Positions 1-14,153 of a stretch of DNA of 35,653 nucleotides are shown piece by piece. Location: positions 697,911 to 733,563 of the forward strand of contig WELB01000009.1 of assembly GCA_009602725.1 (NCBI GenBank), written 5' to 3'. A model generated the notes under the pieces. The model had not been told where the DNA came from and searched no databases. It worked only from the letters and a program-made list of their open reading frames with translations. This stretch comes from Spirogloea muscicola. Its lineage: Eukaryota; Streptophyta; Zygnematophyceae; Spirogloeales; Spirogloeaceae. The translations under genes and the position numbers were made by a program. Every line of letters begins with the position of its first letter. Position 1 is the stretch's first letter.

Positions 1-1708
1 CGCCCGCCGCCACTGCCGCCGGCGGCGTCGGCGGCGGCCCCTTCGCTCGCTTCGCGGGCCTGCGGCAGCTGCCTGGAGGAGCTGTGGCAGCGGCATGGCG
101 GAGCAGCAGGGCCGGCGGGCCACCGAAACAGCTGCCGATTCCGCAGCGGCAGCGTCGTCGGCGGCGGCGGCAACAAGCGCCACAGGCGCCGGCGGCGGCG
201 CCGGCGGTGGCGGCGGCGGGCGGCTGGCAGGACTTCGTGGGCGGTGACCTGCTGGGGTTCGACCTCGGGCGGTGGAAGGATGCGGTGGAGCGCAACGGTG
301 CTGTGGCCATCTACGCGCCGCCCGAGGGCGGCATCGAGGGCCGCTACGCCACGCGCCTCAAGCGCGAGGGCTACCACATCATGAACGTCTTTGCGCGCGG
401 CCTGGGCGACCCCGAGGCGTACCTCACCAAGGTCCACGGCGTCCGACCGGTGAGTGCACGGAGCTGCGACACGTGCAGGGCTCTCATCTGCAGGCTTGTT
501 GTGCCGAGGCTACTTGAGCGCCCCAGCAGGACCTTAAGAACCATCCCTTTGCGGATATTTCAATGCCCTTAAGCATCAACTAAAGTGGGCACCGAGCTTA
601 ATCTTGTATTCTGGGCTTGGGGATTGAGTCTAGGTTTGCTATGGCTCATGCATTAAGGCTTGGTCTTTATGCACTTCCTATAGCCCACATTGTGGACGAC
701 TAATCAGCACTTCAGCCTTCAGCTGCCGGTGTTGGCAAGAGTGAGAAAGCACCGCAGCATTCTTCCAACCTTGTGGGCGTGGTACCACCTTTCATCTCGC
801 AGCCTGCCATTGACATTTCGCAACTATGCCTTGCCAGCCCCACCTGGGTAAGCAGGCGGTCGCGCGATGGTACCTCCCACCGGAGATTGACTACCGGCTG
901 GAGTGCATGCCGCGTTCGAGCAATGGACTGATTGTCTGGGTGATGGAGGCCAAGGTGAAGGTCCTGCATGCCCGAGCTGAGCTGCAAATGCTCCACAAGT
1001 ATATCTCCCAAGGAGCTTAAGATTGGTAGTTCAAGTTGACTGCATGCATTAGGCTTACTGCTGTCTTGTTTGTCTGATCTTTGTATTTGAATCAGGCACT
1101 TAAGACTAGAAATGAATCACATGTAATTATGGCTTTAAGTGAACGAAAGAAACCTTTTCAATTTTGTGCGCTTTTGCTCTCCATAGCTCTGACCAATTGT
1201 GGGCTTCCTGCCAGGTTCTCTCTAGGAATGAGTTGCAGTTCTTTGCTCTGCTCCCTGCCATCCAACCTAGGGTTAAGGTGGTGGCTGAGATGGGGAGCGC
1301 GTAAGTGGAGACTGCCTAGCCTAGCTCCATCTCTAAATACAACATGCAGCCTCAATGTTCTATTGTAGTCCCTCACATAGCATGCATGTATTGAACCCAT
1401 TTCCTGGGCTCTGCTTCATTTTGTTCTTTGTAATGACATAGTTAATCTAGCCGTGCCTTGTGTTGGGTAATCTGTGTGAGTAAATACTCATTCTCGTTGT
1501 ATTCCTTACTCACTGTACTGCTTCGTCCCCACTGATCTGAATGCAAGCGTATCTGACTTTGTGCAGGCGTAAGGTCACCTGGAAGCCCCTGACAGATGTA
1601 TGCGGCCTCCCTCTGCGTCCATTCCCAGATGCTGTTGCAGTTGATGTGTCGGATGGAGAATCTGTTGCTGCTGAAGTGGTGAAGGATGCTCAGCCCGTCA
1701 GCAGCTAG
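1..1708 (+). CDS. ndhN: NdhN, plastid NAD(P)H-plastoquinone oxidoreductase (NDH) subunit N, 5'-partial
   Basis: NdhN is a nuclear-encoded subunit of the hydrophilic arm of the thylakoid NDH complex, which works in cyclic electron flow around photosystem I. I read exons 3-449, 838-954, 1215-1300 and 1567-1708; all junctions are GT-AG and keep frame. Family motifs appear in order: DLLGFDLGRW, AIYAPPEGG.EGRY, ARGLGDPEAYLTK (exon 1); PHLGKQAVARWYLPPEIDYR (exon 2); VLSRNELQFFALLP (exon 3); RKVTWKPL (exon 4), with stop TAG at 1706. Reading from position 3 gives about 263 residues, of which the first 75 or so are Ala/Gly/Arg-rich and fit a plastid transit peptide. No ATG lies in frame before the NDH domain, so the start is probably left of the window. 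The ATG at 95 is in another frame that soon stops. The longest intron (450-837) shows nothing else. Confidence 0.9.
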
Positions 1709-3022
1709 AAGCAGTCGGATATCAGGAGGCCAGATGTGTTGTTCGGCGGCAATTTCATAGTCCACTGTCATCAACATTAGCTGCAGGTTGTCAAAAGAAA
1801 GGCACTCGGCATACTTCAGGCCACCTGCTGCACTTCCTCCGCACTTAAGCCTCCTCTTTCAGTCGTGCCGCTGATGCTGCAGCTAAACAATGTTGACATT
1901 GCAGCTATTTGCTTGTTGCTGTCCTATTGCAACCTCTACAGTTGCTGTCCCAAATGCAATCTCTACATGCTGCAAGAAGGCCTGCCTGAAACACGACAGC
2001 TCTAACAACATCATCAAGCAGTGCTCGTTGGCCTCTTCTGTACTTGGTAGAGTACACTCTTGGAGGTTGCAAAGCGCATGCAGAGCATGAGATGACCACA
2101 TAGAAGCAAGACGCTGCCCATCGAGGATGCTGACCTATCTGCGAGGAGCACTTGAATGAATAAATGGTCTTATTTGCATATTTGCACGGAAATCTGGGTC
2201 CAAAGTCAAAAGATAGCCACGGCATGTAGTCAAGCGTGCACAGGGGAAGGGGTAATACATGAGCAGCTATCACTCAATACCAAACACATTAAGGCTGGCA
2301 AAGAACGACCTTCTGAATCGAGACAGTGCTTGCTAAACTCACAGCAGCAGCCCAGCCATACTGTGCAGCAGGTGGGTCATGGTGAGTAAATTACCTGCTC
2401 TGGCTGCCCCTGAGGTTGCTCCTGCTCACGTTCAGCAGCCGCCGCTTCTTGTCTCGTCTACTCAGAGTCCTCCACTGTCGTTTTCCTTTCTCCAAACGAC
2501 CAGCAGATCGCTCTCGTCTCGACTGTCCAGACGCAGATGGCAGCACAAGATTCCGAACCTCACACAGAGATCAGCCACACTGTCACACAGACAGCTGAGG
2601 CTCCGGCCTCACACAGATTCCGACCTCACACAGAGATCAGCCACTCTGTCACCCAGACAGCCCAGCCCAGAAAAGGAATGAACACAAGGCAATGACAACT
2701 GGGGAGCTAACAGTGAGACGGGCGACTCGCCCACCTGGATCCGACGTGGGAGCCCTGCCTCTGAGGCGGCTAACGTGGTGCCCCTTTGTTTCCCCTCGTT
2801 TCCGCTGTTGTGAAAAGTGGCTGCTGACCGACACCGTTGTACCGTCTGCTCCCACGGCCTCCCAGCCACCCGCGCCGCCGCCGCCTCCCGCAAAGCCGCC
2901 GCCGGCGGCGGCGACGGCGGCGGCGGCGCCGGGCGGCGTCGGCGGTGCAGGAATTTGTGCAGAGCGCTGGCTGCGCAGGGCTGCGCACAACTTGAGGGCC
3001 CCTGGCGAAGTGAGGGAGGTCT
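1709..3022. other. ndhN 3' region, old repeat remnant, GC-rich leader of the MYST gene
   Basis: No supported coding region. A canonical AATAAA at 2159-2164 could be the ndhN polyadenylation signal, 451 bases after its stop. A degenerate repeat occupies about 2410-2670. From about 2860 the sequence becomes a GGC/CCG-rich stretch that is probably the promoter and 5' leader of the MYST gene starting at 3023. Open frames on both strands here are by-products of the base composition. Confidence 0.5.
2410..2670. repeat. Degenerate LTR-like repeat with internal tandem duplication
   Basis: The segment contains two adjacent imperfect copies (about 2555-2620 and 2621-2670) of a unit with cctcacacagagatcagcc followed by a CACACAGACAG-type run. 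Its layout (an AGCAGATCGC block, then CAGATG, then GATTC..A..TCACACAG) follows in diverged form the sequence at about 8370-8500 beside and inside the copia 3' LTR. I infer an old LTR fragment of the same family, judged by eye only. Confidence 0.45.
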
Positions 3023-7236
<4,214 letters not shown>

Positions 7237-8169
7237 TCTACTCCAACTCCTTTGCGACATGCATTGCTTGCTCCGAACAGAGTCTCCCTGGGTGTGACCG
7301 GTATTCTTATTGGTTTAACCATTATGTCATTATCATACTTCCAATGCAGCTGTACAAATTGATGTCAGCGATGCGCTAATGCATCACCAGAGCTGTTCGT
7401 TGTGCGCATGACCTGCGTCTCCGCTGCAAAGCTGCAACAAGCATCTCATATTGCACCTTGATTGGTCCCCACTGAGTGCTTCTCGACAACTCGATAAATG
7501 TAAGCACATGTGCAGGATAATGCAGGGACCATCAAACTTGCATCAATGTCTGCACATTCCTCATCCAATTGCTTATATAGAGCACAACATAGACCTGAAA
7601 TTGGCAATGTGAGGTTTCCCTGCTTCACATGTACAGCCTTCCTTCTTGCCACTCTTTAAGAAACCGTTTCTTGCCCTGCCTGCATTTGCGAGTGCCTTTG
7701 TTTCATGCTGGGCTTGTCGCTGAGCTCCTCATTAAGCTCACTCCTACCCCTCGCTGCCCTCCCCCTTTCAATCCCCAATACATCCAATACCCTCCTTGGC
7801 GACTCTTTGAGGGCTTGGTCCTTGACACGCTCTGCTTGAGCCTGAACTAGCTCGGTCTACACTGGATGCGATCACATTGCAGATGAACAATCTGAATGGC
7901 CTCGACCACCAATCTGATCGGTCCTAACCCTGGCTTGCCATATAATGAACATTCCCTTTTTTAAGGGAGATCAAAGGGCGTCACTCTTCTAGTGGCATGC
8001 AAGCTGTTCAAGCCTGTAATCCCTTGCGATTGCCACAGATTGGATGAGTACACCTGAGCTTGATTGTTATTTGAGAACAACTAAGCGTGCAAATTGATTA
8101 TTGTTTGCTTGAAGGAGTAGGCCTTCTCTTGTCTGCTGGCACCTTCACGCTCGGATTTTTTCTGCGGCG
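7237..8169. other. Intergenic / 3' region of the MYST gene
   Basis: Only short open frames, none with recognisable motifs. Probably 3' UTR followed by spacer up to the retrotransposon. I see no RNA gene or clear repeat. Confidence 0.5.
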
Positions 8170-8455
8170 TGTTGGGATTTCAACAGTCATCCACTACAAC
8201 AGCCCTCTTTGCGCTTATCAAGTCCTGACAGGGGCCTACTGATCTTCTTGTTGTTGGTGATAGTTATCTTGTGCTGCGCGGTCTTGCACCTGCTCCTGTA
8301 CCTGACCTGTGTTGTACACAGCGTGCTCAGCATCTGCAGTCATGCTCCTCCATTGGACATCCTCCAGGTCCAGCAGATCGCCCTCGTTGAGGCGGCGGCC
8401 CAGCAGAGCGACCTCGTCGCAGCGGCTCAGATGCAGATGTGATCATGGTGGCAGA

Positions 8456-8774
8456 CAGATTCAGATCTCAGACAGTGAGACAGACAGCGCAGGCTCCGCC
8501 CTCACCCAAGGTGGGTGGCAGCCATGGCTAGGGCGCACGGCTGCACCGCGTGGCCTCAGATGTGGGGAGTAAGCCCGACGGGTGCCCGATGCCTCCCTTA
8601 TCCCCTTTTGGTTATATAGGTCTTAGATGTGCTTGCCTTTGTACTTGGCCATTTGGAGTTCGTTTGTTTCAAATACACGAAACCACCCTTATCCAGGGGA
8701 GGACTCTCAGGGCCCAATAGACGGGCGGATGGTCACCCACCCCGACCCGATTCATTATATTACAATATTCAACA
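8456..8774 (-). repeat. Copia 3' LTR, part shared with the 5' LTR
   Basis: Closely matches 11604-11839 by eye. It carries an extra 91-base segment (8604-8694) ending in the second of two CCCTTATCC direct repeats (8595-8603, 8686-8694). That segment contains a minus-strand TATA-like CCTATATAAC (8611-8620), so it probably holds the core promoter. The LTR may run on to about 8170. Confidence 0.8.
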
Positions 8775-8786
8775 CTCCCATTAAAT
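8775..8786 (-). other. Polypurine tract of the copia element
   Basis: On the minus strand TTTAATGGGAG lies immediately upstream of the TGTTG that opens the 3' LTR. This is the usual plus-strand priming site of copia elements and fixes the inner LTR boundary at 8774. Confidence 0.75.
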
Positions 8787-11606
8787 ATGTGAATCAGCCA
8801 GACCTAGCAAACTTCTACATCTATCATACGCGGGCTCAGGCAAGCCCTTGGTCAGAATATCTGCAGTCATATCTGCTGAATTACAGTGCTGCATCTTGAT
8901 GACTCCTTCGTCTACCTTCTCTCGGATGAAATGATGTTGTATCTCTATATGCTTAGTACGCGCATGATAGACTGGATTCTTAATCAGAGCAATGCTACCT
9001 TGACTGTCACTGAACAAAGTGGTTGCGCTCGATGAAGAAAGAAATCCACATTCTTGTAGTAGTCTCCTCAGCCAGGATGCTTCTTTTGCTGCTGCAATCG
9101 TTGCCATGTACTCCGCTTTGACAGTTGAAGTCGCCACAGTCTGCTGTTTCCTACTACTCCAACTGACTGCTCCTGCTCCCAACTCGAAGGCATAACCTGT
9201 TACTGACCTTCTATCATCCAGACTGCGTCCCCAGTCAGCATCACAAAATCCTACCAGTTCATCAGTTTATCTCCTGTATTTCTCAACGTCAAGCACAGAT
9301 TCTTGCTTCCCTGCAGATATTGCATGATTCTCTTGACAGCTTGCCAATGCTCAACACCAGGATCTTGACACAAACTGAGCAACCACTCCCACTGCTGCTG
9401 CTATGCCTGGACGTGCTGCCACAGCTATGTACATTAAACATCCCACTGCCTCCCTATAAGGCACCTTTGCCATCTTCTGTCTATCTCGGTTTGTCTTGGG
9501 TCCCTGATCCTTGCTCAAAGTCTGTTTGGTATTCTGTGGGGTAGAGATGGGGTTACAGTCTTGCATACCAAATCTGTCCAAGACTTCAGTAATGTACTTT
9601 GACAAACTCAAGTCAATGCCTTTTTGCTTCTATTTCTCTTGACCTGAATACCCAAAAAATACTCCAAGGGCCCAAGGTCCTTCATCTTGAATCTACTACT
9701 CAGCTCTTGCTTTACTCTCTTCACTTCAGTAGCTGAGTCTCCCAGTAAGATCAGATCATCAACATACAGTGCTAGAACCACCTTAGCTGGTTTCTCCCTC
9801 ACATACACACTGTGATCAGCCTCAGATCTCTTGAAACCTTGGTTCACTAGAAAGGTATCAATCTGTGCATACCAGGCCCTGGGCGCCTGTTTAAGCCCAT
9901 ACAGCGCTTTTTTCAGCTTGCTCACTTGACTCTCCCTGCCTTTCACCTCAAAACCTGCAGGCTGTTGCATGTAAATCTCTTCCTCAAGATCAGCATTCAA
10001 GAATGCTGTGGTGACGTCCATCTGCTCTATTTCTAAATCATTATAGCTGCCATAGCCAGCAAACTTCTGACAGCACTGTATTTAACCACTGGAGCAAATG
10101 TCGAAGAATGTGCTCGCCCAAATGTCTCATTGTTGTCAATCCCTTCCTTCTGAGCACAATCTTTAGCAACAAGGCGTGCTTTATACCGACCGACAGACCC
10201 ATCACCCTTCAGTTTAATCTTGAACACCCATTTGCTGGGTATCGCTTTCCTTCCAACAGGTAACTCTATCAAATCCCAAGTCTTGTTCTCCTTGATAGAA
10301 TCTAGTTCTGCCTCTGCTGCTGCTTTCCACTTGAGTGCTGCATCACTACTCATGGCCTCTTGCATTGTGAGAGGCTCATGTAACACTACAGCAGCAAAAG
10401 CACGAACATCTGTCCTAGATACTCCAAATGTAGCAGCATTCTCCTCCACATCTTCACCTCCTGCCCTTGCTTTCATTCCATCGCCAGATTCAGACCCTGC
10501 TTCCACAGTATCCACAATGTCAGGCTCTTGAGACACAGGCCACCATTGCATTTCTCCCACTGTCTCAGAAGGCCGTAACGGAAATGTAGAATAGTCTGGA
10601 CTTCTTTGCTCATCAAACACTACATCTCTGCTGAAGATCATCCTCCTGTTCTCAAGATCAAACATTTTCCACGCTTTCACGTGTTCACCATATCCTACCA
10701 TAACACACCGACGAGCCTCGGATTGCAACTTGTGTCTCATCTCAGTAGGAACATGCACCCATGCAGAACAGCCAAATACCCTAAGATGGGCAACTGCAGG
10801 TCTCTTGCCAGTCCAGAACTCCTGTGGCGTCATGTCTTCTACTGCAGTAGAGCATTCTATTCTTCAGATAAACAGCCGTAGCAACTGCTTCAGCCCAAAA
10901 TCTGATGGTGTATAAGAATGGAACAGTAAGCACCTTGCAATCTCCACAACAGATCTATTCCACCTCTCCGCCACACCATTCTGTTGAGGACGATAGGTTG
11001 CTGTCAACTGCCTGTGTTTGCCCTGTTGCTGACAGAACCGTTCAAACTCTTTAGAAGTCTATTCTCCACCATTATCAGATCTAAGAGCCTTGAGTTTCTT
11101 CCCTGTCTGCAAGTCGACCGCAGCTTTGAAACGCATAAACTTTTCCAACACTTCACTCTTATTTTCCACAAAATATGCCTTGCTCCATCGACTGGCATCA
11201 TCAATGAAGGACAAAATATATCTGTTGCCCCCTAAAGATGGGACTTGCATAGGACCACAAATATCAGAATGCACCAGCTCCAGAAGTGCAGAAGCTCTAA
11301 AGTGCCCACCAGCAAGCGGTAGTTGAAGGTGGAGTTTACCCTGAACACAGCTCCGACAGAATTCAGGTTCAACATCTTGTACGAGAGTTTCTACTCCATG
11401 CACCATGCTCTTCAGCTTCTTCATCCGCTGAACATTGGGATGGCCCAGTCGAGCATGCCATTGCTCAAATGTGTTTTAGTCAGACTCAGAAACATGGGCG
11501 CTGCCCTGGACCTGCATCTGTTTCTGCACCTGCATCTGTGTCTGCACCTGTCCGTTCAAGGTGAACAGATCACCTGACCTGCGTCCTGTCAGAATGGGAG
11601 CACCAG
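8781..11606 (-). pseudogene. Copia pol pseudogene (pre-integrase, integrase, RT, RNase H)
   Basis: Read right to left on the minus strand. The pre-integrase zinc region (WHARLGHPN, then CRSC) lies at about 11600-11330. The integrase core (HSDICGPM, SFIDDASRW, RSDNGGE, AERWNRSVVEIARC) lies at about 11330-10850. The integrase tail and RT start (EFWTGKRP, GYGEH, KARLVAKDC) cover 10833-10033. The RT core (MDVTTAFLNADL, YGLKQAPRAWY, catalytic LYVDD, GPLEYFLGIQV) covers 10021-9608. The RT end (YITEVLDRFGM) and RNase H (VKAEYMA, DSQGSIALIKNP, ILTKGL) run to about 8780. Breaks: in-frame stops at 11476-11478 and just after SDNGGE (about 11056), and frameshifts near 10840, 10030, 9620 and 9230. No intact polyprotein is possible. 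Confidence 0.88.
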
Positions 11607-11839
11607 ATTCAGATCTCAGACAGTGAGACAGACAGCGCAGGCTCCGCGCTCACCCAAGGTGGGTGGCAGCCATGGCTAGGGCGCACGGGCGCCGGGCGCA
11701 CCGCGTGGCCTTAGATGTGGGGAGTAAGCCACTCCGGGTGCCCGAGGCCTCCCTTATCCAGGGGAGACTCTCAGGGCCCAATAGACGGGCGGGATGGTCA
11801 CCCACCCCGACCCGATTCAACATATTACCATATTCAACA
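11604..11839 (-). repeat. Copia 5' LTR, internally deleted
   Basis: Begins TGTTGAATATGG on the minus strand (ending at 11839 in plus coordinates). Compared with the 3' LTR it lacks the 91-base TATA-bearing segment and keeps a single CCCTTATCC at the junction. Its downstream end, with the expected tRNA primer-binding site, is absent: homology stops at 11604 next to pol sequence. Confidence 0.8.
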
Positions 11840-12249
11840 GTTAGGAGCTGCCGTGCACCAGCCTCCCTCCATCTACGTCTCCCTCCATGCTTGCTCGTGT
11901 GTCCCTATTCCCGAAGTGGGCTAGCCATCAACGACATTTATCTCCTCGGTCAAGCCATATCTTTCATGTCACATGAAGTCTCCTGGGCTGGGCTAATCAC
12001 AGCCAACCCCTTCGAAGGTCCAACTCCCTGGCTTCTTATTGGAAGTACTGTGTCTTGCTGGATCCACCAGGATGTGGAATGAGCTACTTACCACTAGCAT
12101 CAGAAGAAAGTAACTGCCACCAGATGTAGTTGAGAGATTGTGACTGATCATTTGATACTGGAGGAAAGAGATCAAGGCCGCCAAGTATGGCCGCGCCATG
12201 TGTGGGGCATACAAAGAAGGCTCGCAATGTGCATGAGATGATAAAGAAG

Positions 12250-12605
12250 GCCAAGCCGAGCAAATATACAATTGATGCAAACGGCAACGGAAGTGCAAGG
12301 ACGGAGGCTACACGAATCGAATCCCTAGGCTGGGAGGGATCAAGGATACAGGGCGAAGGCACAGCTGGAGGAGGGCTTTGGTACTCACAAGTGAGCACAC
12401 CCGAGCGGGACAAAGAAGGCGAGTGGTGGGCATGGTAGAAGTGGAGGCCAAGCAGAGCCAATAGATTGTACATACAATGAGGCAGTTATAGTACAAAGAA
12501 GAAGGTTACACAAAGCGAAGCCCTAGCTAAGAGGGGCTAAAGTATCAGGGCGAACGCACAACTGGAGGGGACCTGAGGTATGTTCCCTCAAGTGAGCACC
12601 TACAC
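12250..12605 (+). repeat. Two diverged direct copies of a ~190-bp repeat
   Basis: Copy 1 is about 12250-12407 and copy 2 about 12440-12605. Both share, in order, GAGGCCAAGC..AGC, GG.TACAC.AA.CGAA.CCCTAG, A.CAGGGCGAA.GCACA.CTGGAG and CAAGTGAGCAC. The copies differ by many substitutions and small indels, so the duplication is old. Confidence 0.6.
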
Positions 12606-12768
12606 CCTCAAAGCCCACAGGCCTTGTTCATACCTTTGTGCTGGCCTCCCAAAGCCATTGCCTTACACCGGAAGTGCTGTTCCTTGTTTTGCCAAAAATG
12701 CCAAAAGCGCTTAGCAGCTACGAAGGGGCCTGAAGAAGCTATGTCAGGACGGGGGCAGGATGGACCAC

Positions 12769-13029
12769 TCAGTAGTTACGAGTGAGGAGCCTCAAGTCCG
12801 ACAGACAAGCTGCCGGAAAACTATCCCCCTGACGGAAACCGGAGGCCGCAGCGACAGCACGGCCAGCACGCAGATGCAAGGCGTGGGCCATGGACCGCTG
12901 AAGGGAGACCGACAATCTCATACGAGAGAGAGAGAGAAGGCGCGCGGTGCGCATGAAATTGAAAGGGAGGCCAATTCTAGCCTTGCAAATGTCCTGGTAA
13001 GTGGGTAATGAGCTGGCTAAGGGGGACAC
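12769..13029 (-). repeat. Coding-like dispersed repeat, copy A
   Basis: Minus-strand translation contains SLQRSMAHALHLRAGRA and ends LRLLTRNY. The plus strand of 13387-13590 reads CLQRAQAYALHQKAGRA ... LYVLTRGY. The peptide similarity shows an inverted pair. Partial relatives lie at about 28462-28620 and 29228-29345. No homologous family is known to me. Confidence 0.55.
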
Positions 13030-13386
13030 TGATATCCCCGAGTAAGCACATGCATATCTGACAAGCTATACTGAGGAGCCAAACCACCACGGAAGCCATT
13101 AGCCTGGGCTAATGCCCGACCAGCACGCTGGTGAATCGCGAGTGCTTGGGAGCACTGCAGACTCAATGATAGCCTCATCCTATATCATGCAATGATGGCT
13201 TGCGAGACGCTAGAATGGCCTAGGCTAGTCGCCCGACTACGTCGGCGGGTATCAACATGCAGTGCCAGGCGATACGATAGACTTGCTAAAGCACGCAGCG
13301 ACCCAAGTGGCCACTGGGTGCTCAATACCCCCTTGTGAGCCCTACTCGAGAACATAGCGAGTCTGGGATATGCACGACGCGAGGAT

Positions 13387-13590
13387 ATGCTCCCAGCCCA
13401 GATGGGTATGCCGGCAGCCTATCTGTCATTTCTGCGACGTCGAGTGTCAACCTGTCTGCAACGAGCTCAGGCGTATGCTCTGCATCAGAAAGCTGGTCGA
13501 GCCTTAGCTGCTGGCACAAGAGCTAGTCAATTGCCGTCCGGTATTCGAGCGTCAGCTAGCGACCTCTATGTGCTGACTCGTGGTTACTGA
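13387..13590 (+). repeat. Coding-like dispersed repeat, copy B (inverted relative to copy A)
   Basis: Open frame of 67 codons whose protein resembles the minus-strand frame of 12769-13029 (ALHQKAGRALAA against ALHLRAGRAVAA). The open frame in both diverged copies hints at past coding capacity, such as a transposon fragment, though GC-biased composition could also keep it open. Confidence 0.5.
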
Positions 13591-13862
13591 GCGGGTCAGC
13601 TTAGCAGCAGGTGACGTACATTTGTCCAATATGCTTGCCTTTGTACTTGGCCACACATGGCCTCCCCATCTCTTAATATACACGCATTTCTCTGTGAGCA
13701 GCCGGAGGTCACAGAGCGGTGAAAGTGACAGTTGGGAGGCAGGGGGCCGCCTGCTGTCCGATGCCGATCGAGTGAACCACAGGCCCCGAAAGTGGAGGCA
13801 ACCAGCGGCGCTGCGTGGTCGTAGACAGTCGTAAAGACTTTACCGTGGTCTACAAAAAAAAA

Positions 13863-13999
13863 GAAAGTGCGCGCCCATAGAGAAAAGAAGAAAGTGCTCG
13901 CCCATAGAGAAAGGGGGCCAGCAAAGCCAGCCCAGAAAAAGAAGAAGGCTCGCCCATAGAGAAAGAGGGGCTGGCAAAGCCAGCCCAAAAAGAATGGAC
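13863..13999 (+). repeat. Cluster of GCCCATAGAG / hairpin repeat units
   Basis: Three copies of GCCCATAGAGAAA (near 13872, 13899 and 13952), two followed by a short palindrome: GGCCAGCAAAGCCAGCCC (imperfect) and GGGGCTGGCAAAGCCAGCCC (stem GGCTGGC, loop AAA). The last unit ends AAAAAGAATGGACAATGTC. The same modules recur at 28710-29420. Confidence 0.7.
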
Positions 14000-14153
14000 A
14001 ATGTCAAAAGCCCAAAAAAAAACCTACAAACCTTGTCCATTCCTTTGGGCTGGCTTCTCCCAATCAATCTGGCCGCGCTTGCCCACAAAGAGAAAGGAAA
14101 CAGGGCGTCCTAATAGTCCATTCTTTTTGGGCTGGCTTTGCCAGCCCCTCTTT
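13962..14153. repeat. Perfect 38-bp inverted repeat around a 116-bp spacer
   Basis: Arm 1 (13962-13999) is exactly the reverse complement of arm 2 (14116-14153). Each arm contains the GGCTGGCAAAGCCAGCC palindrome. The spacer has a third, imperfect inverted copy near 14034-14060 (CCTTGTCCATTCC..TGGGCTGGC). No target-site duplication is evident at the outer ends. It could be a small foldback or MITE-type element, or two opposed members of the local family. Confidence 0.75.

Larger units (their letters stand above)
8170..11839 (-). mobile_element. Defective Ty1/copia LTR retrotransposon
   Basis: Minus-strand element with 5' LTR at 11604-11839 and 3' LTR ending at 8774. Both LTRs begin TGTTGAATAT in element orientation. 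A polypurine tract (AATGGGAG) directly precedes the 3' LTR. The order pre-integrase, integrase, reverse transcriptase, RNase H is diagnostic of copia. Gag, protease and the primer-binding site are missing: the 5' LTR is followed within about 100 bases by the pre-integrase domain. The pol region carries stops and frameshifts. The outer limit of the 3' LTR at 8170 (TGTTGGG, reading CCCAACA in element orientation) is a guess. The five bases outside the two ends (GTTAG against CGGCG) do not form a target duplication. Confidence 0.85.

Noticed and set aside
95-250. ATG at 95 as ndhN start
   Set aside because: It is in a different frame from the NDH domain and meets a stop before about 250; no splice could link it within this exon.
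8309-8572. Short plus-strand open frame (ending QMQM) beside the 3' LTR as a gag fragment
   Set aside because: It is on the opposite strand to pol, has no zinc knuckle and overlaps LTR sequence.
8170-11844. Target-site duplication flanking the copia element
   Set aside because: The five bases outside the two proposed ends (CGGCG and GTTAG) do not match, and the left end itself is uncertain.
13596-13988. Minus-strand open frame rich in Phe and Trp with repeating segments, resembling a membrane protein
   Set aside because: The periodic peptide comes from purine-rich hairpin repeats read in reverse; the same artefact recurs at 28.6-29.5 kb.
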